The position numbers and the translations under genes are program-made. A DNA stretch of 64,000 nt from Vibrio neptunius (GTDB lineage Bacteria; Pseudomonadota; Gammaproteobacteria; Enterobacterales; Vibrionaceae): NCBI GenBank assembly GCA_019339365.1, contig CP079860.1, forward strand, positions 248,001 to 312,000, read 5' to 3'. Shown in pieces: positions 1-9,654 of the stretch (its first letter is position 1; each line of letters begins with the position of its first letter). Below the pieces are notes generated by a model. The model was given only the letters and a program-made list of their open reading frames with translations, was not told the DNA's origin and did no database searches.

Positions 1-374
1 GCCGGATAAACCAAGATATTGGTTTTCTTCGGACTAAACGTCACTGCCAATAACACTGTCAAAGCAGGCCATAAGTAGTTAATGACCAACATTTCCACAG
101 CTTGTTGTCGAGAGTTCGCCATAGCAAGTGCGAGCGCCAAGCATATTTCGTAAGCAACAAACAGCCCACCACCCAGCATGACGTAGGTCAGTGAATAGCT
201 TCTGATTCTAGGTAGCCCCATGACCATCACCAAAAACAGAGAAGCAACGGTATAAATGGACGCCGCACCGCCAATCGGCCCCAAAAATTCGGTGACCGTC
301 CGAGCCAGCCCCATCACACTGCTCCATAGTAGGATGGCTAACACACCGCACAAGGTAAATTTATGTTGGCTCAC
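1..374 (-). CDS. yddG: Aromatic amino acid exporter YddG (DMT/EamA family), 3' part outside window
   Basis: The reverse strand reads about 124 residues from a GTG at 374 (GAGAG a few bases upstream) to the window edge without a stop. The reading matches the start of YddG, an inner-membrane exporter of aromatic amino acids: a first helix ending in LLWSSVMGLAR, then GPIGGAASIYT, FVAYEICLALAL and NYLWPALTVL, which line up along the E. coli protein from memory. Only the first four or so membrane segments are present. The C-terminal half lies outside. Family assignment is firm; the substrate is inferred from family knowledge. Confidence 0.8.
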   Translation of the reverse strand, partial: MSQHKFTLCGVLAILLWSSVMGLARTVTEFLGPIGGAASIYTVASLFLVMVMGLPRIRSYSLTYVMLGGGLFVAYEICLALALAMANSRQQAVEMLVINYLWPALTVLLAVTFSPKKTNILVYP

Positions 375-415
375 ACAACTCTCTCAATTTGACCACAAAG
401 GAGCTTAACCTAGCG

Positions 416-976
416 TTAACTGTCATTCTCTGTCAAATGTCTTATTAATTTTGCTGGCGTTCCACCATACAGGCTGTCTGGTGGAACATCACGCGTGACC
501 ACAGAGTTGGCGGCAATGACGCTGCGTGCACCAATCGTCACACCTTGATTGATCACCACATTGCCGCCAATCCAAACATCATCTTCAACGATGATTGGCA
601 AGCAAGTGGTTTCCCAGCCTCGTCGGCTACGATAATCCAAAGGGTGGCCTGCCGTATAAAATTGCGTATTGGGACCAATCAGCACATGATTACCAATAGT
701 TATATCAGCGCCATCTAACATGGTGACGTTCATATTGATAAAGGTGTTGTCCCCGATGGATATGGTTTGGCCAAACTCACAAAGAAAAGGAGAACGAATC
801 ATGCTCGCTTCGCCAAAGCGTTTTAGCAGCCGGCGGAAAAGATCGACACGCTGCGCATCACTGGTGTTGTGATTTAACTCTTGCAATAAACCAGTGGCTT
901 GCTCACGAACTTTATTGACGCTACCGTCAGAGCCGTTAAACAACTGACCCGACACCATTTTTTCAAACTCTGTCAT
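416..976 (-). CDS. Maltose/galactoside O-acetyltransferase family (hexapeptide repeat)
   Basis: About 186 residues, the usual size for Maa/LacA/NodL-type acetyltransferases, which move acetyl from acetyl-CoA to a sugar hydroxyl in the cytoplasm. The N-terminal mac domain is followed by a left-handed beta-helix of hexapeptide turns (for example IGDNTF, IGNHVLIG, VWIGGNVVI, IGARSVIAANSVV). The active-site segment FYTAGHPLD carries the conserved His. The C-terminal GGTPAKLIR is typical. I chose ATG 976 over a TTG four codons upstream because GGAA lies at good spacing before it. The true acceptor sugar is unknown. Confidence 0.88.
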   Translation of the reverse strand: MTEFEKMVSGQLFNGSDGSVNKVREQATGLLQELNHNTSDAQRVDLFRRLLKRFGEASMIRSPFLCEFGQTISIGDNTFINMNVTMLDGADITIGNHVLIGPNTQFYTAGHPLDYRSRRGWETTCLPIIVEDDVWIGGNVVINQGVTIGARSVIAANSVVTRDVPPDSLYGGTPAKLIRHLTENDS

Positions 977-1079
977 CACGTTTTCCAATTAACTGATTGA
1001 ATAGAATAAATAAAATAACGCGAATGGAAGGCAGGAAAAAGAGAAAAGCTCGCAGGTGATCTTTTCCCTAATTTACAAA

Positions 1080-1104
1080 AAAGCCGAGTTGTAAACTCGG
1101 CTTT
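1080..1104 (-). terminator. Rho-independent terminator after the OsmC-family gene
   Basis: An 11-bp perfect stem (AAAGCCGAGTT / AACTCGGCTTT) with a 3-base loop, followed on the minus strand by a run of T. It lies just downstream of the OsmC-family gene. Confidence 0.85.
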
Positions 1105-1121
1105 CCACATAATTGAACAGA

Positions 1122-1520
1122 CTAAACGATTTCCCAACTGTGGGTCATTTCGACGCCAGCACCTAGCATCAGACACACTGAACAGTACTTTTGCAAAGAG
1201 TCTGCTGTTACTTTTGCGACAATGTCTGTATCCAGATTGTCTCCCGACACCTCAAAGTGAATATTGAGTTTGGTGAAGATACGAGGCGCAGTTTCACGTC
1301 GCTCTGTCGTGAGTTTTGCAGTGCAACTAGTGACCTTTTGTGCCGCTTCTTTAAGCCCGTCCACAACGTCAACTGAGCTACATCCGCCAGCGGCCATCAA
1401 GACCATTTCCATTGGGCTGGGTGCTGTGGCACCGCCATTGCCATCCATCACTACGGAATGTCCAGATTGAGAGTGACCAAGAAATTTAAAATCTTCGATC
1501 CATTTTACTTCGGCTTGCAT
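1122..1520 (-). CDS. yhfA: OsmC family protein YhfA
   Basis: 132 residues, nearly co-linear with E. coli YhfA: MQAEVKW start, SGHSVVMDG, APSPMEMVLMAAGGCSSVDVV with the first conserved Cys, and KYCSVCLML with the second. OsmC-like proteins use this Cys pair for thiol-dependent peroxide reduction, but YhfA itself has no settled role. It ends at its own terminator and is preceded by the oxidoreductase gene on the same strand 11 bases away, so the two may be cotranscribed. Confidence 0.9.
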   Translation of the reverse strand: MQAEVKWIEDFKFLGHSQSGHSVVMDGNGGATAPSPMEMVLMAAGGCSSVDVVDGLKEAAQKVTSCTAKLTTERRETAPRIFTKLNIHFEVSGDNLDTDIVAKVTADSLQKYCSVCLMLGAGVEMTHSWEIV

Positions 1521-1531
1521 ATCTTTCTCTC

Positions 1532-2509
1532 TTATACGTCTGTCGGGAATGTGACACCCGTTTGCTTGCGAATTTCTGTCAACAATTTAGCCACAATCAG
1601 CGAGCGCTGCATACACGCTTGATCAATTTTTTTCGTTTCAAATTGCTTAGCAAACGCCAGAGCTTCGTAATACATCGGATTTGGGTCTTGCTTTACGCTC
1701 AAATCCACGCCAACACCACCTCGGGTGATTTTTGTCAGCTTTTTGCCCGTTGAAATCATCTCCATCAGCAGCGCTCCTTCTTCACCCTGAATTTCACTCG
1801 GTAAATAAGAGTCACTGGTCTTGGAGTGCTGAAGCACCACTTCAAAACCGTCATAGCCTAGGATGACGCTCCCGCTACCATCTACACCACTGTCGAGCAT
1901 CTGAGCCTGTGCTTTGACACTGAGAGGTTCGCCAAACAACTCTACCGCTGAACCCACACAGTAGTAACCAATGTCCATAATCGAACCATTGGCGAAGGCA
2001 GGGTTAAAGGTGTTTGGGTTTTCACCAGCCAGATACTTAGGATAACGTGAAGAATATTGGCAGTAGGTAATCAAGGCTTTTCGGATCTGACCAATGTTCT
2101 GACTTTGCTCTTTCAGTCGCTTAAAATTCGGTGTATGTGGCGACATGAAAGCCTCAAAAAGAACCACATCATTCGCCAACGCAGTCTGATACATCTGTTG
2201 AGCTAGCGTATCATTCGCAGCCAATGGCTTCTCGCAGATAACATGCTTACCTGCCTCGAGTAATTTCAATGCTTGTGGCGCATGCAGCGAGTTGGGGCTA
2301 GCGATATAAACAACATCGATCGACGTCGACGCCGCTAGCTCTGCAAAATCATCAAACAGAGCGGGAGATGCGTATTTCTCAGCAAACGCTTTCGCTTTCT
2401 CGATAGAGCGAGAATACACACCAGCTAAAAGATATTGTTCTGTCTTCAACGCCGCTTCAATGAACTGATCAGTGATCCAGTTGGTCCCAATCACAGCAAG
2501 TCTAATCAT
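1532..2509 (-). CDS. Gfo/Idh/MocA family NAD(P)-dependent oxidoreductase
   Basis: About 325 residues. An N-terminal Rossmann fold (MIRLAVIGTNWITDQF) is followed by the family signature CEKPLA and a C-terminal substrate domain with the region NGSIMDIGYY. These enzymes oxidise or reduce sugars, inositols or related alcohols. The start at 2509 has GGAG eight bases upstream; a longer reading would begin inside the terminator hairpin of the next gene. The substrate cannot be told from sequence. Confidence 0.85.
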   Translation of the reverse strand: MIRLAVIGTNWITDQFIEAALKTEQYLLAGVYSRSIEKAKAFAEKYASPALFDDFAELAASTSIDVVYIASPNSLHAPQALKLLEAGKHVICEKPLAANDTLAQQMYQTALANDVVLFEAFMSPHTPNFKRLKEQSQNIGQIRKALITYCQYSSRYPKYLAGENPNTFNPAFANGSIMDIGYYCVGSAVELFGEPLSVKAQAQMLDSGVDGSGSVILGYDGFEVVLQHSKTSDSYLPSEIQGEEGALLMEMISTGKKLTKITRGGVGVDLSVKQDPNPMYYEALAFAKQFETKKIDQACMQRSLIVAKLLTEIRKQTGVTFPTDV

Positions 2510-2531
2510 TATTTCGTCTCCAATCATGACA

Positions 2532-2552
2532 AAAGGAGCCAATGGCTCCTTT
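2532..2552 (-). terminator. Terminator after the LysE-type exporter
   Basis: The stem AAAGGAGCC / GGCTCCTTT with a 3-base loop is followed by T on the minus strand, just past the stop of the exporter at 2581. Confidence 0.75.
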
Positions 2553-2580
2553 GAGAGTACTCTTGTTCGTGTTCGCTATC

Positions 2581-3195
2581 TTACACCGTCATTACCACTC
2601 GCACTGCTAAAAAGATCAGCACGGCGCCAGATAAACGGTCAATCAGTTGTGCTTTAGAGCGAATTTTGTCCAATAAACGGGGACTCGATAACAAGAACGT
2701 TATCAGGGTATACCACAAGCCATCGACGACGAGCGGGGTCAGAACAATCAAGGCTTTGGCGGTTAAACTGTCCCCAACGGCAACAAACTGGCTAAAAAGC
2801 GCGATAAAGAACAGCGCAATCTTAGGGCTAAGCATGGAGATAAGAAACCCTTCCTTAGCCGACTGCCAAGCCGATGTGTGCTCTCCCGATTCCAGCTTCG
2901 CGGCCACACCTCCTTTTGATCGAAGTGCATTGTAACCAAGGTACGCCAGATACGCGGCACCAGAGTAACTGATCGCTTTGAAAAGCAATGGAGACTGTTG
3001 TAGCACAACCGCTAGGCCGATCAGAGTAATAAAGGCGTAAATGCCAATCCCCAGAGCATGAGCCCAAGCCGCTGCTAAACCATTGGTTCGTCCTCCCGCC
3101 AAACTATGTTTGGCAACCATAGCGAGGCTCGGGCCAGGAGACATGGCTCCTAAAATACAAATGGTAAAAAGTGATAGCCAGATTGTGAGTGTCAT
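2581..3195 (-). CDS. LysE/RhtB family amino acid exporter
   Basis: 204 residues with about six hydrophobic segments and the family signature GAMSPGPSLAMVAKHSLAGGR near the N terminus (residues 16-36). LysE/RhtB proteins export amino acids or derivatives across the inner membrane. AGGAAA precedes the ATG. A LysR-family gene lies 88 bases upstream on the same strand, the usual pairing of such an exporter with its regulator (as lysE-lysG or argO-argP). The exported substrate is not identifiable. Confidence 0.88.
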   Translation of the reverse strand: MTLTIWLSLFTICILGAMSPGPSLAMVAKHSLAGGRTNGLAAAWAHALGIGIYAFITLIGLAVVLQQSPLLFKAISYSGAAYLAYLGYNALRSKGGVAAKLESGEHTSAWQSAKEGFLISMLSPKIALFFIALFSQFVAVGDSLTAKALIVLTPLVVDGLWYTLITFLLSSPRLLDKIRSKAQLIDRLSGAVLIFLAVRVVMTV

Positions 3196-3283
3196 TGTTG
3201 TTTCCTGAGGCTGATTCCATATCGTTAAACTATCGCAGCCAATAAATGATTTGAAATCAAAGTTTATTATATCGGCTATGAAA

Positions 3284-4205
3284 TCAAATCATACCCACAG
3301 AGTAACTTGATGTTCGCATAGCATGAAGTACCCTCTCACGCATCCATTGATGCGCTTTATCCTGATCGTATTTGGGGTGCCACATCAGCCAATACTGATG
3401 AGCGTCAGTATCAAACGGTAAAGGGCGGTATTCAAGAGGGTAGTTAGCCGACAAGTTCAACGCAATATGCTCCGGCACCACCATCAGATAATCACTGGAA
3501 ACCAACGCGTTGGCCGCTGCGGAAAAGAACGGAACTTTTAAAGCAATTCGTCTTTCATAGCCAAGCGATTTGAGAACATTATCTGTGCTTGAGTCTTTAT
3601 CTCCCCCCAGTGACCTTTAAATGCGGGTAACCCACCAGCTGTTCTTCTGTCAGAGATTGCAGGGCCGACAATGGATGAGATTTGCGCATCAGACAGACTG
3701 ACTTGTCTTCACCAATTTTCACACTGGTCACATTAGCGGGTTTCTCCGGCTGCATGGTCGATGCCAAGTGAATACCGGTTTCACCAAAATTCAGCAGATA
3801 TTCGGGCTGCCAAAGACGATAAGCGAGGTTGACGTTGGGCGACTGTTCGACCATCACCGCGACCACATCTGGCACTATGTATTGAGCGACATAGTCACTG
3901 GAAGAGAGCACAAACTCTTGCTTCCATGTTCGTGGATCGAAAGGTTTGTCATGCAGCAGTTGCTCAAATTCACCCAATAAGAGGTTAAGTTTCCCCTGCA
4001 TGACCAACGCTCTTGGTGTCGGTACCAACGCGTTGCCTTCGCGGACCAATAATGGGTCTCCACACAAGTCTCTTAACTGAGCAAGCTGGCGGCTGACAGC
4101 TGATTGGGTAATGTTGAGTCTATTTGCAGCTCTACTGACATGGCACTCTTCAAGCAATACCTGTAGCGAACGTAACAAGTTGAGATTGATATGGTTAAGA
4201 GACAT
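3284..4205 (-). CDS. LysR family regulator, interrupted by a +1 frameshift
   Basis: Residues 1-200 read from ATG 4205 with an N-terminal winged HTH (RAANRLNITQSAVSRQLAQL) and the start of the effector-binding domain, then hit a stop just after LKVTGG. Removing one base from the six-C run at 3603-3608 restores the frame and continues through DKDSSTDNVLK to a stop at 3284, giving 306 residues, the normal LysR length. It lies beside the LysE-type exporter and probably controls it. The break is either a sequencing error or a very recent mutation. The start overlaps the end of the upstream Lrp-type gene by 11 bases. Confidence 0.8.
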
Positions 4206-4641
4206 GGCGTGTATTGAGGAACTCCGTAAGTACAGTGTGAGTCATTAGATGACGCAGTTCAGGGATTGCTTGTAGCTGATCACGAATCTCATTGAGCCTT
4301 GTCATGGTCGGAACTTCGACAAACAACATCATGTCGGTTTCTCCGGTGATAGCATGACACCCTTTCACACCCTCGATGTTGCAAATAGTCTCAGCATAAT
4401 ATTCACAATAATGAGAAGACTCAGACATGTCGAACTTTAACGCCATATAAGCCTGTATCAGATCCGTTTCATCTTGTGCAATGTTGGCATGATAGCCAAG
4501 AATAACGTTTTCCTGTTCCAGTTTCTGAATTCTGGCCGTCACGGCTGAACGTGACAAGTTGACCTGCCGAGCAATATCCGTGACCGAGGCTCTGGCGTCA
4601 TGCTTTAAAATACGGAGAATTTGATCGTCGAACTTATTCAT
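4195..4641 (-). CDS. Lrp/AsnC family transcriptional regulator
   Basis: About 148 residues: N-terminal HTH (DARASVTDIARQVNLSRSAV) and C-terminal RAM ligand-binding domain with the GCHAITGETDMMLFVEV segment. ATG 4641 has AGGAAG upstream. It is transcribed away from the YjeH-type exporter gene with 198 bases between them. Lrp-type proteins often control a neighbouring amino acid exporter, so this is a likely local regulator of that exporter; this is inference from context. Confidence 0.9.
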   Translation of the reverse strand: MNKFDDQILRILKHDARASVTDIARQVNLSRSAVTARIQKLEQENVILGYHANIAQDETDLIQAYMALKFDMSESSHYCEYYAETICNIEGVKGCHAITGETDMMLFVEVPTMTRLNEIRDQLQAIPELRHLMTHTVLTEFLNTRHVS

Positions 4642-4839
4642 ATTACTTCCTGTCATATCTCAACTTATCCTGTTGATTTCAGGTAATGTGACACAAAATT
4701 CCGCTCGGCGAAAGTGTACAAATTGCCTATTCGCCCCCCTTACTTCCGCCAAATTGACATATAACTACGACACATTGCTTGCTGTATTTTTCTATAAGTT
4801 TGATTAAGCTGTCACAAAAAATTTCAGCAAAGGCAAACC

Positions 4840-6111
4840 ATGAGTCAGCTAAAACAAGAAATCACATTACTCTCGGGCATAGGACAACTGTCAACGACCT
4901 TACTGGGCACTGGGCTTTTTATGGTACCCGCTATTGCCGCCGGAATTGCCGGCTCACTCTCACTTTGGGCGTGGCTGATTCTGTTTGTAGCCATCTGTCC
5001 CATTGCACTGACCTTTGCTCAACTCGGAAAGCGCTACCCCAATGCTGGCGGCACGGCCCACTTCGTTCGTCAGGCGTTTGATAGGCGTCTAGAAAAAAGC
5101 GTTGCTTGGTTGTTTGTCAGTGTTATTCCAGTTGGCGTTCCGGCTGCGGTGGCACTAGCCGCGGGCTTTTTACAGCAATTACTGCCTGAAGCGCTGAACT
5201 CTTCTATATTCGCTCAACTACTCACGGTGTTACTTCTGATCGCGGTTAATTTGGCTGGTACTAAGTCATCGGGGCGCCTTCAGAGCCTCATCGCTCTCAG
5301 TATTTTCACTCTGGTTGCGGCTTTCTGGTGGAAAGGTGATGTGGGTTCGCAAGATCTGACGATGCCAGCGCTCACCTCTGAATCAACCTGGAGTATTGGG
5401 GCTGCACTAGCCGTGATGTTTTGGTGCTTTGTTGGCATTGAAGCATTCGCTCATATGGGCGAAGAGTTTAAGAACCCGCAGCGGGACTTCCCTATCGCGA
5501 TCATCATCGGCTGTTTTGTGGCAGGCGCAGCCTATTGGGCCTGCTCGGTGGTCATTCTTAAATTTGGTGCTTACGGTAGCAGCGAATTCGATAGTGCCTC
5601 CATACCTTGGCTATCAGAAATGCTGTTTGGTGAACAATTGAAACTGCTGATCAGTGTCCTTGGTTTTGCTGCCTGTTTTGCCAGCGTGAATTTGTACACA
5701 CAGAGCCTATCAAGAATGGTCTGGTCACAAGCACGCGAATACAAGCCTCAAAGTGCCCTAGCCAGAGTTTCAGTTCGTGGTGTGCCAGCGAATGCAACAC
5801 TCGCGGTCGGCGTGGTACTCATCCTTTCCTGTCTAGTGGGAGAAATTTCAGGGTTGGATCTGGAGTTCTTCCTAAAACTGGCCAATGGCATCTTCGTACT
5901 GGTTTACCTTTTAGCGATGCTTTCAGCCTGCAAACTTCTGACGGGTATCAGTCAATGGTTAGCAGGCCTCTCACTGCTCATATGTACTGGTGTATTCATC
6001 TGTTTAGGTTGGTCGATGCTCTATGCTGTCGCTGTTTTTGCCCTCCTCTCTCTACCATGGGGAAAGCGACAAACTCTAGAGCAACGTCAGGCTAAAGAGC
6101 GTATCGAGTGA
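4840..6111 (+). CDS. yjeH: L-methionine/branched-chain amino acid exporter YjeH (APC family)
   Basis: 423 residues with about twelve hydrophobic segments. It lines up along E. coli YjeH: GIGQLSTTLLGTGLFMVPA at the start, YPNAGGTAHFVRQAF, SVIPVGVPAAV, MFWCFVGIEAFAHM and EFKNPQRDFP. YjeH exports methionine and branched-chain amino acids from the cytoplasm. A divergent Lrp-type gene upstream may regulate it. Its last 20 bases overlap the end of the convergent amidotransferase gene. Confidence 0.9.
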   Translation: MSQLKQEITLLSGIGQLSTTLLGTGLFMVPAIAAGIAGSLSLWAWLILFVAICPIALTFAQLGKRYPNAGGTAHFVRQAFDRRLEKSVAWLFVSVIPVGVPAAVALAAGFLQQLLPEALNSSIFAQLLTVLLLIAVNLAGTKSSGRLQSLIALSIFTLVAAFWWKGDVGSQDLTMPALTSESTWSIGAALAVMFWCFVGIEAFAHMGEEFKNPQRDFPIAIIIGCFVAGAAYWACSVVILKFGAYGSSEFDSASIPWLSEMLFGEQLKLLISVLGFAACFASVNLYTQSLSRMVWSQAREYKPQSALARVSVRGVPANATLAVGVVLILSCLVGEISGLDLEFFLKLANGIFVLVYLLAMLSACKLLTGISQWLAGLSLLICTGVFICLGWSMLYAVAVFALLSLPWGKRQTLEQRQAKERIE

Positions 6112-6850
6112 CGTTGTCACCCTTGACTGACAAAATACTTTGTGGTGATACTTTTTTCCACTCAGCGTTTTTCTCTAATGGCTCTGAAGCCAGAGCGATG
6201 TTTGCGCCATCTTGTCGAATAAAAACCGTTGGCGCGTCATCATCTGAGCTATAACGCACCACCCAAAACTGCTCGCCATCAGAAATACAAATCGACGCTT
6301 TTAAGGGTTCTTCAATCCCTTTGGATTGAAGCAACTGGCTAATATCAAGAATGGTTTTGCGTATCGCTTCAACTGGTTGTTCTCGCAAACCATTGTCGAG
6401 CATCAACAAGAAAATGAGTTCACTGTCTGTGGTGCCCATGCGCTTGAGAAACAACGATTCCGGTAACTGCTTTTGCAACTCATACTTTACTTTCTCAAAC
6501 TCACCAATTTGGCCATTATGTAAGAACATCCAATTATCGATGATAAACGGGTGGCAATTCGAGCGAGATACCTGTGTCCCCGTCGATGAGCGAACATGCG
6601 CCATAAAACGGTGAGAACGTATGTGATGTGTCAGAGAACGTAGGTTCTCGTCCCCCCATGCCGGCAGAACTTCGTGGAATTGCCCCGGAGTATCTCGCTC
6701 TGTGTACCAACCGAGTCCAAAACCATCGGCATTAACACGCGTCACCGCTTTTCTTGCATCAAGACTTTGGTGCACCAACGAATGCTCGGGCTCATAGACC
6801 AGTTTATCCAGATAAATTGACTCTCCCTGATAAGCTAACCAGCGACACAT
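6092..6850 (-). CDS. Class II glutamine amidotransferase, YafJ-like
   Basis: 252 residues. Cys2 right after the start Met (MCRWLAYQG) is the expected N-terminal nucleophile of the class II (Ntn) glutaminase fold. GFGLGWY, MAHVRSSTG, NCHPFIIDNWMFLHNGQI and GTTDSELIFLLML are the conserved glutaminase-domain blocks. There is no second synthetase domain, as in YafJ, so the acceptor of the released ammonia is unknown. Tail-to-tail overlap with yjeH. Confidence 0.88.
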   Translation of the reverse strand: MCRWLAYQGESIYLDKLVYEPEHSLVHQSLDARKAVTRVNADGFGLGWYTERDTPGQFHEVLPAWGDENLRSLTHHIRSHRFMAHVRSSTGTQVSRSNCHPFIIDNWMFLHNGQIGEFEKVKYELQKQLPESLFLKRMGTTDSELIFLLMLDNGLREQPVEAIRKTILDISQLLQSKGIEEPLKASICISDGEQFWVVRYSSDDDAPTVFIRQDGANIALASEPLEKNAEWKKVSPQSILSVKGDNVTRYAL

Positions 6851-6957
6851 ATTCTTCCCTCAATTGATGATATTTCTTCCATACAATCACGATTCCAACT
6901 ATGGAGCAAGCGCGAGAACCATCGCACTGTGGATTGACTAGATATCCGCTGCAAGGA

Positions 6958-7959
6958 TCAGGCGTAGTACCGCTGAACATACTGATTGGGAGTCAAACCT
7001 CGATGCTTTTTAAACATACGGTTAAAGCTTGCAATATTCTGATAGCCAAGGCGAGGCGCAATGTCCGCCACTTCGATACCATGACGCATCATTTCAACGG
7101 CAATGTTACTCAACACATAACCACTCACCGTGGTGAAGTTCATACCTAAATGACGCAACCGACGTTGAAACTGCTGAACGGAAAGCCCGAGTAAGTTCGA
7201 CACATTATTGACCGTTGGCAAGCCATAATGACGACTGTAATTGAGTATCTCATAGATGACTTTCACTTCATCTTCTGGGTCGGGCATATTAAGCAGTTCA
7301 TCTAAGTCTGCAAAATTCATCGCCAAACGCCCTTTTTGTACCCTAGCCTGCTGCTTAGTCGCGAGACGCAGGTCCGCATGAAACCATATTTCTGTAGCCG
7401 GATGGTTCCATGCTACCTCACAGCCAAAATAGGCTTGATATTTGGCGGCATTCTGGCGGGAACCTGATAACTGTACTCTGAGGGGAGAAAAGTCTTGCCC
7501 CAGATAAGCACGCAAGATCTTCATCAATGCCATCGCCATACGAACACTATCGTGAACTTTACATTCAGAGGCCACCATGGGATTTCTGTAGGCCCACTTG
7601 ATCAGGGAGCCATTCAGAGAAGCTGAGAGAAAAGCACCACTTTGCAAACTGCTAAAACCATAATTCACCCGTCGAATAGTCGAGGCCAGATCGCTGCCAG
7701 AAAGAAGCCAATGCGAAATCATCCCCACCTGCCCCACATCCACATCACGATTGATATCAAGAATGACATCGGGATTACCCGTCGCCTTCTCTAACGACTC
7801 GAACCAACGATTGATTTCGACCATAGGTATCAATGTCATCGGATTGCGAAACGCCGACTCTGGTATCGCCAACGCTTCATTGCCGATTTGGTATCGCCGC
7901 CTCGCTTCTTGGTGAATGTGCCGAATTCCCAGCACACGCATAAACCTCACTTTATTCAT
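6958..7959 (-). CDS. AraC family transcriptional regulator with ArmA-type N-terminal domain
   Basis: About 333 residues. The N-terminal 200 residues resemble the arabinose-binding-like domain of OruR/ArgR-type AraC regulators. The C terminus carries the double HTH, including EVADIAPRLGYQNIASFNRMFKKHRGLTPNQY. I start at ATG 7959 because the longer reading would use TTG. The gene is divergent from the small membrane protein/HlyD pair at 8068, with about 108 bases between, so it may regulate that pair. Confidence 0.88.
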   Translation of the reverse strand: MNKVRFMRVLGIRHIHQEARRRYQIGNEALAIPESAFRNPMTLIPMVEINRWFESLEKATGNPDVILDINRDVDVGQVGMISHWLLSGSDLASTIRRVNYGFSSLQSGAFLSASLNGSLIKWAYRNPMVASECKVHDSVRMAMALMKILRAYLGQDFSPLRVQLSGSRQNAAKYQAYFGCEVAWNHPATEIWFHADLRLATKQQARVQKGRLAMNFADLDELLNMPDPEDEVKVIYEILNYSRHYGLPTVNNVSNLLGLSVQQFQRRLRHLGMNFTTVSGYVLSNIAVEMMRHGIEVADIAPRLGYQNIASFNRMFKKHRGLTPNQYVQRYYA

Positions 7960-8067
7960 AGGCAAATTACGTCAATTTTGAATGTATTTTGAATCAATCT
8001 GTCACATTTAATCCAAGTTTTCAAACCTGACACACAATACAACACCTTATAAATAAAGGAGCGTTGA

Positions 8068-8391
8068 ATGAGTTTATTGAGTGTCCCGTTCGTTGGAACA
8101 GGTGCAGACACCGCGTTACATGTTGTCGCGACAGTGGTCTTAATCGCGACTGTCGGTGCAGCACTGTTTGGATTCTGGAAGTTTCACGAACTACCCATCA
8201 ACAAAGCCCACAGCAAAGACCATCATCAAATCGGCTTGATCACCGCACTCACATGGATTGGTTTTATTTGGCACTGGGTTTGGGTTGTGGCAGTGATACT
8301 TGCCTTCGTCGATATGGAAAAAGCCATCGTTAATCTTCGCGACACTTGGCGTCACGCGCCAAACGAGAAAGATCAACAGGAGGAGTTGTAA
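8068..8391 (+). CDS. Small inner-membrane protein, partner of HlyD-family gene
   Basis: 107 residues with two hydrophobic stretches (about 15-38 and 56-80), separated by a His-rich linker (KAHSKDHHQ). AAGGAG precedes the ATG. Its stop overlaps the start of the HlyD-type gene (TAATG), so the two are translated together. A small membrane protein followed by a HlyD protein resembles the YiaW-YiaV and YibI-YibH pairs of enterobacteria, but sequence similarity to those small proteins is weak and the function is unknown. Confidence 0.75.
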   Translation: MSLLSVPFVGTGADTALHVVATVVLIATVGAALFGFWKFHELPINKAHSKDHHQIGLITALTWIGFIWHWVWVVAVILAFVDMEKAIVNLRDTWRHAPNEKDQQEEL

Positions 8392-9614
8392 TGTTAGAAG
8401 GTTTGGCCGTTTGGGCACTTTTCATCTACCTGTTACGTCTTGTTGGTATGCCTTGGAATGTGGTGACCAAATCGTTCGCTTATTTCGGTGGGGTCGCTTG
8501 GCTGATGTTCGTTTGGGTCGGGCTAATTAACTATACTCCAATGGATTTATCAGGGGGTTCAGTCGTGCAATCCCCTCATATTCAATTGCGCCCTGATTCG
8601 CCTAACGTCACAGGCAAAGTTGACAAGATTCACATCGAACCCAACCAAAAAGTGAAAAAAGGACAGTTGATCTACGAAATAGACCCAACACAATATCAGA
8701 TCGCTTATAACCAAGCGAAAGTGGCGGAAGAATCAGCGATGGTTGAACTTGAAGTCGCATTTGAGGACATCTCAATCTCACAAGCGACCTACGCTTCCAT
8801 GGTTCAGGATTTGAAAACTACACAAAGCCAACTTGCCGCGGCTAAGGCTGATTACCGTCTACAAAACAAAATGTTGGCCCGTTATACAGAACAAAATCGT
8901 GTTGTGAATAACACCATCACCGCAAGCGATATCGATAAACAGGAAACCGCCGTCACCAAAGCACAGCACAATGTCACAACCTTAGAGTCGACACTCAAAA
9001 CCAAGCAAGTCGATACTCAGAAAGCTAAGTTGGCGATCGCAAAATCAGAACTCGCTGTCAAGTCAAAGCATTCAGATTGGAAGACAGTGCAAGAACAACT
9101 CGCTAAAGCAAAATGGGATTTAGACAGTACCAAGGTTTACGCTCCAGCTGATGGCTTTGTGACCAATTTTATATTGCGAGAAGGGCAACGCGTTTCAATG
9201 CTGCCAAGACTGCAAATGTACACTGATGAAAAGTATGTCTTGATGCGTGTTAACCATCAGGCGATCCGCAACATTAAACCGGGCCAAAGTGCCGAGTTTT
9301 CTACCTCTGTTTATCCGGGCAAGATTTTCTCGGCCAAAGTAGAAGGCATCGTCGAAGCGACTGGTGAAGCCCAAAGTAACCTACTTGGTTTTGATGATTC
9401 AGTGCGCGCAACCACAGGCAAAAACTTACAAAACAAACATCACTTTGTGCGTTTGAAGATTGAAGAAGCAGACCAGTATGACATCCCTGTCGGCTCTGTT
9501 GGGCTTGCTTGGGTCAGCGGGGAGAAGCCGATTAGCTTCATGGCGTTTCTTGACGTGATCCGAGGTATCATCATTCGAATGAAATCTCAGCTCTATTACT
9601 TCTACTCTATTTAA
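8391..9614 (+). CDS. HlyD family membrane fusion/secretion protein (YiaV/YibH-like)
   Basis: 407 residues. The start at 8391 (AGGAG, then TAATG overlap) gives two hydrophobic segments near the N terminus, a biotinyl-lipoyl-like domain (GKVDKIHIEPNQKVKKGQLIYEID), a long helical hairpin rich in Gln, Lys and Ala (about 100-240), the returning lipoyl half (VYAPADGFVTNFILREGQ) and a beta-barrel region. Such periplasmic adaptors bridge an inner-membrane partner with export. No transporter or outer-membrane channel gene follows, so the cargo is unknown. Confidence 0.85.
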   Translation: MLEGLAVWALFIYLLRLVGMPWNVVTKSFAYFGGVAWLMFVWVGLINYTPMDLSGGSVVQSPHIQLRPDSPNVTGKVDKIHIEPNQKVKKGQLIYEIDPTQYQIAYNQAKVAEESAMVELEVAFEDISISQATYASMVQDLKTTQSQLAAAKADYRLQNKMLARYTEQNRVVNNTITASDIDKQETAVTKAQHNVTTLESTLKTKQVDTQKAKLAIAKSELAVKSKHSDWKTVQEQLAKAKWDLDSTKVYAPADGFVTNFILREGQRVSMLPRLQMYTDEKYVLMRVNHQAIRNIKPGQSAEFSTSVYPGKIFSAKVEGIVEATGEAQSNLLGFDDSVRATTGKNLQNKHHFVRLKIEEADQYDIPVGSVGLAWVSGEKPISFMAFLDVIRGIIIRMKSQLYYFYSI

Positions 9615-9625
9615 CCCCCCAACCT

Positions 9626-9654
9626 ATGGAAGCCCGAATCAACTGGGCTTCCAT
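9626..9654 (+). terminator. Hairpin after the HlyD-family gene
   Basis: Perfect 10-bp stem ATGGAAGCCC / GGGCTTCCAT with a 9-base loop, 12 bases after the stop. The T tract behind it is weak, so it may stop transcription poorly or protect the mRNA end. Confidence 0.6.
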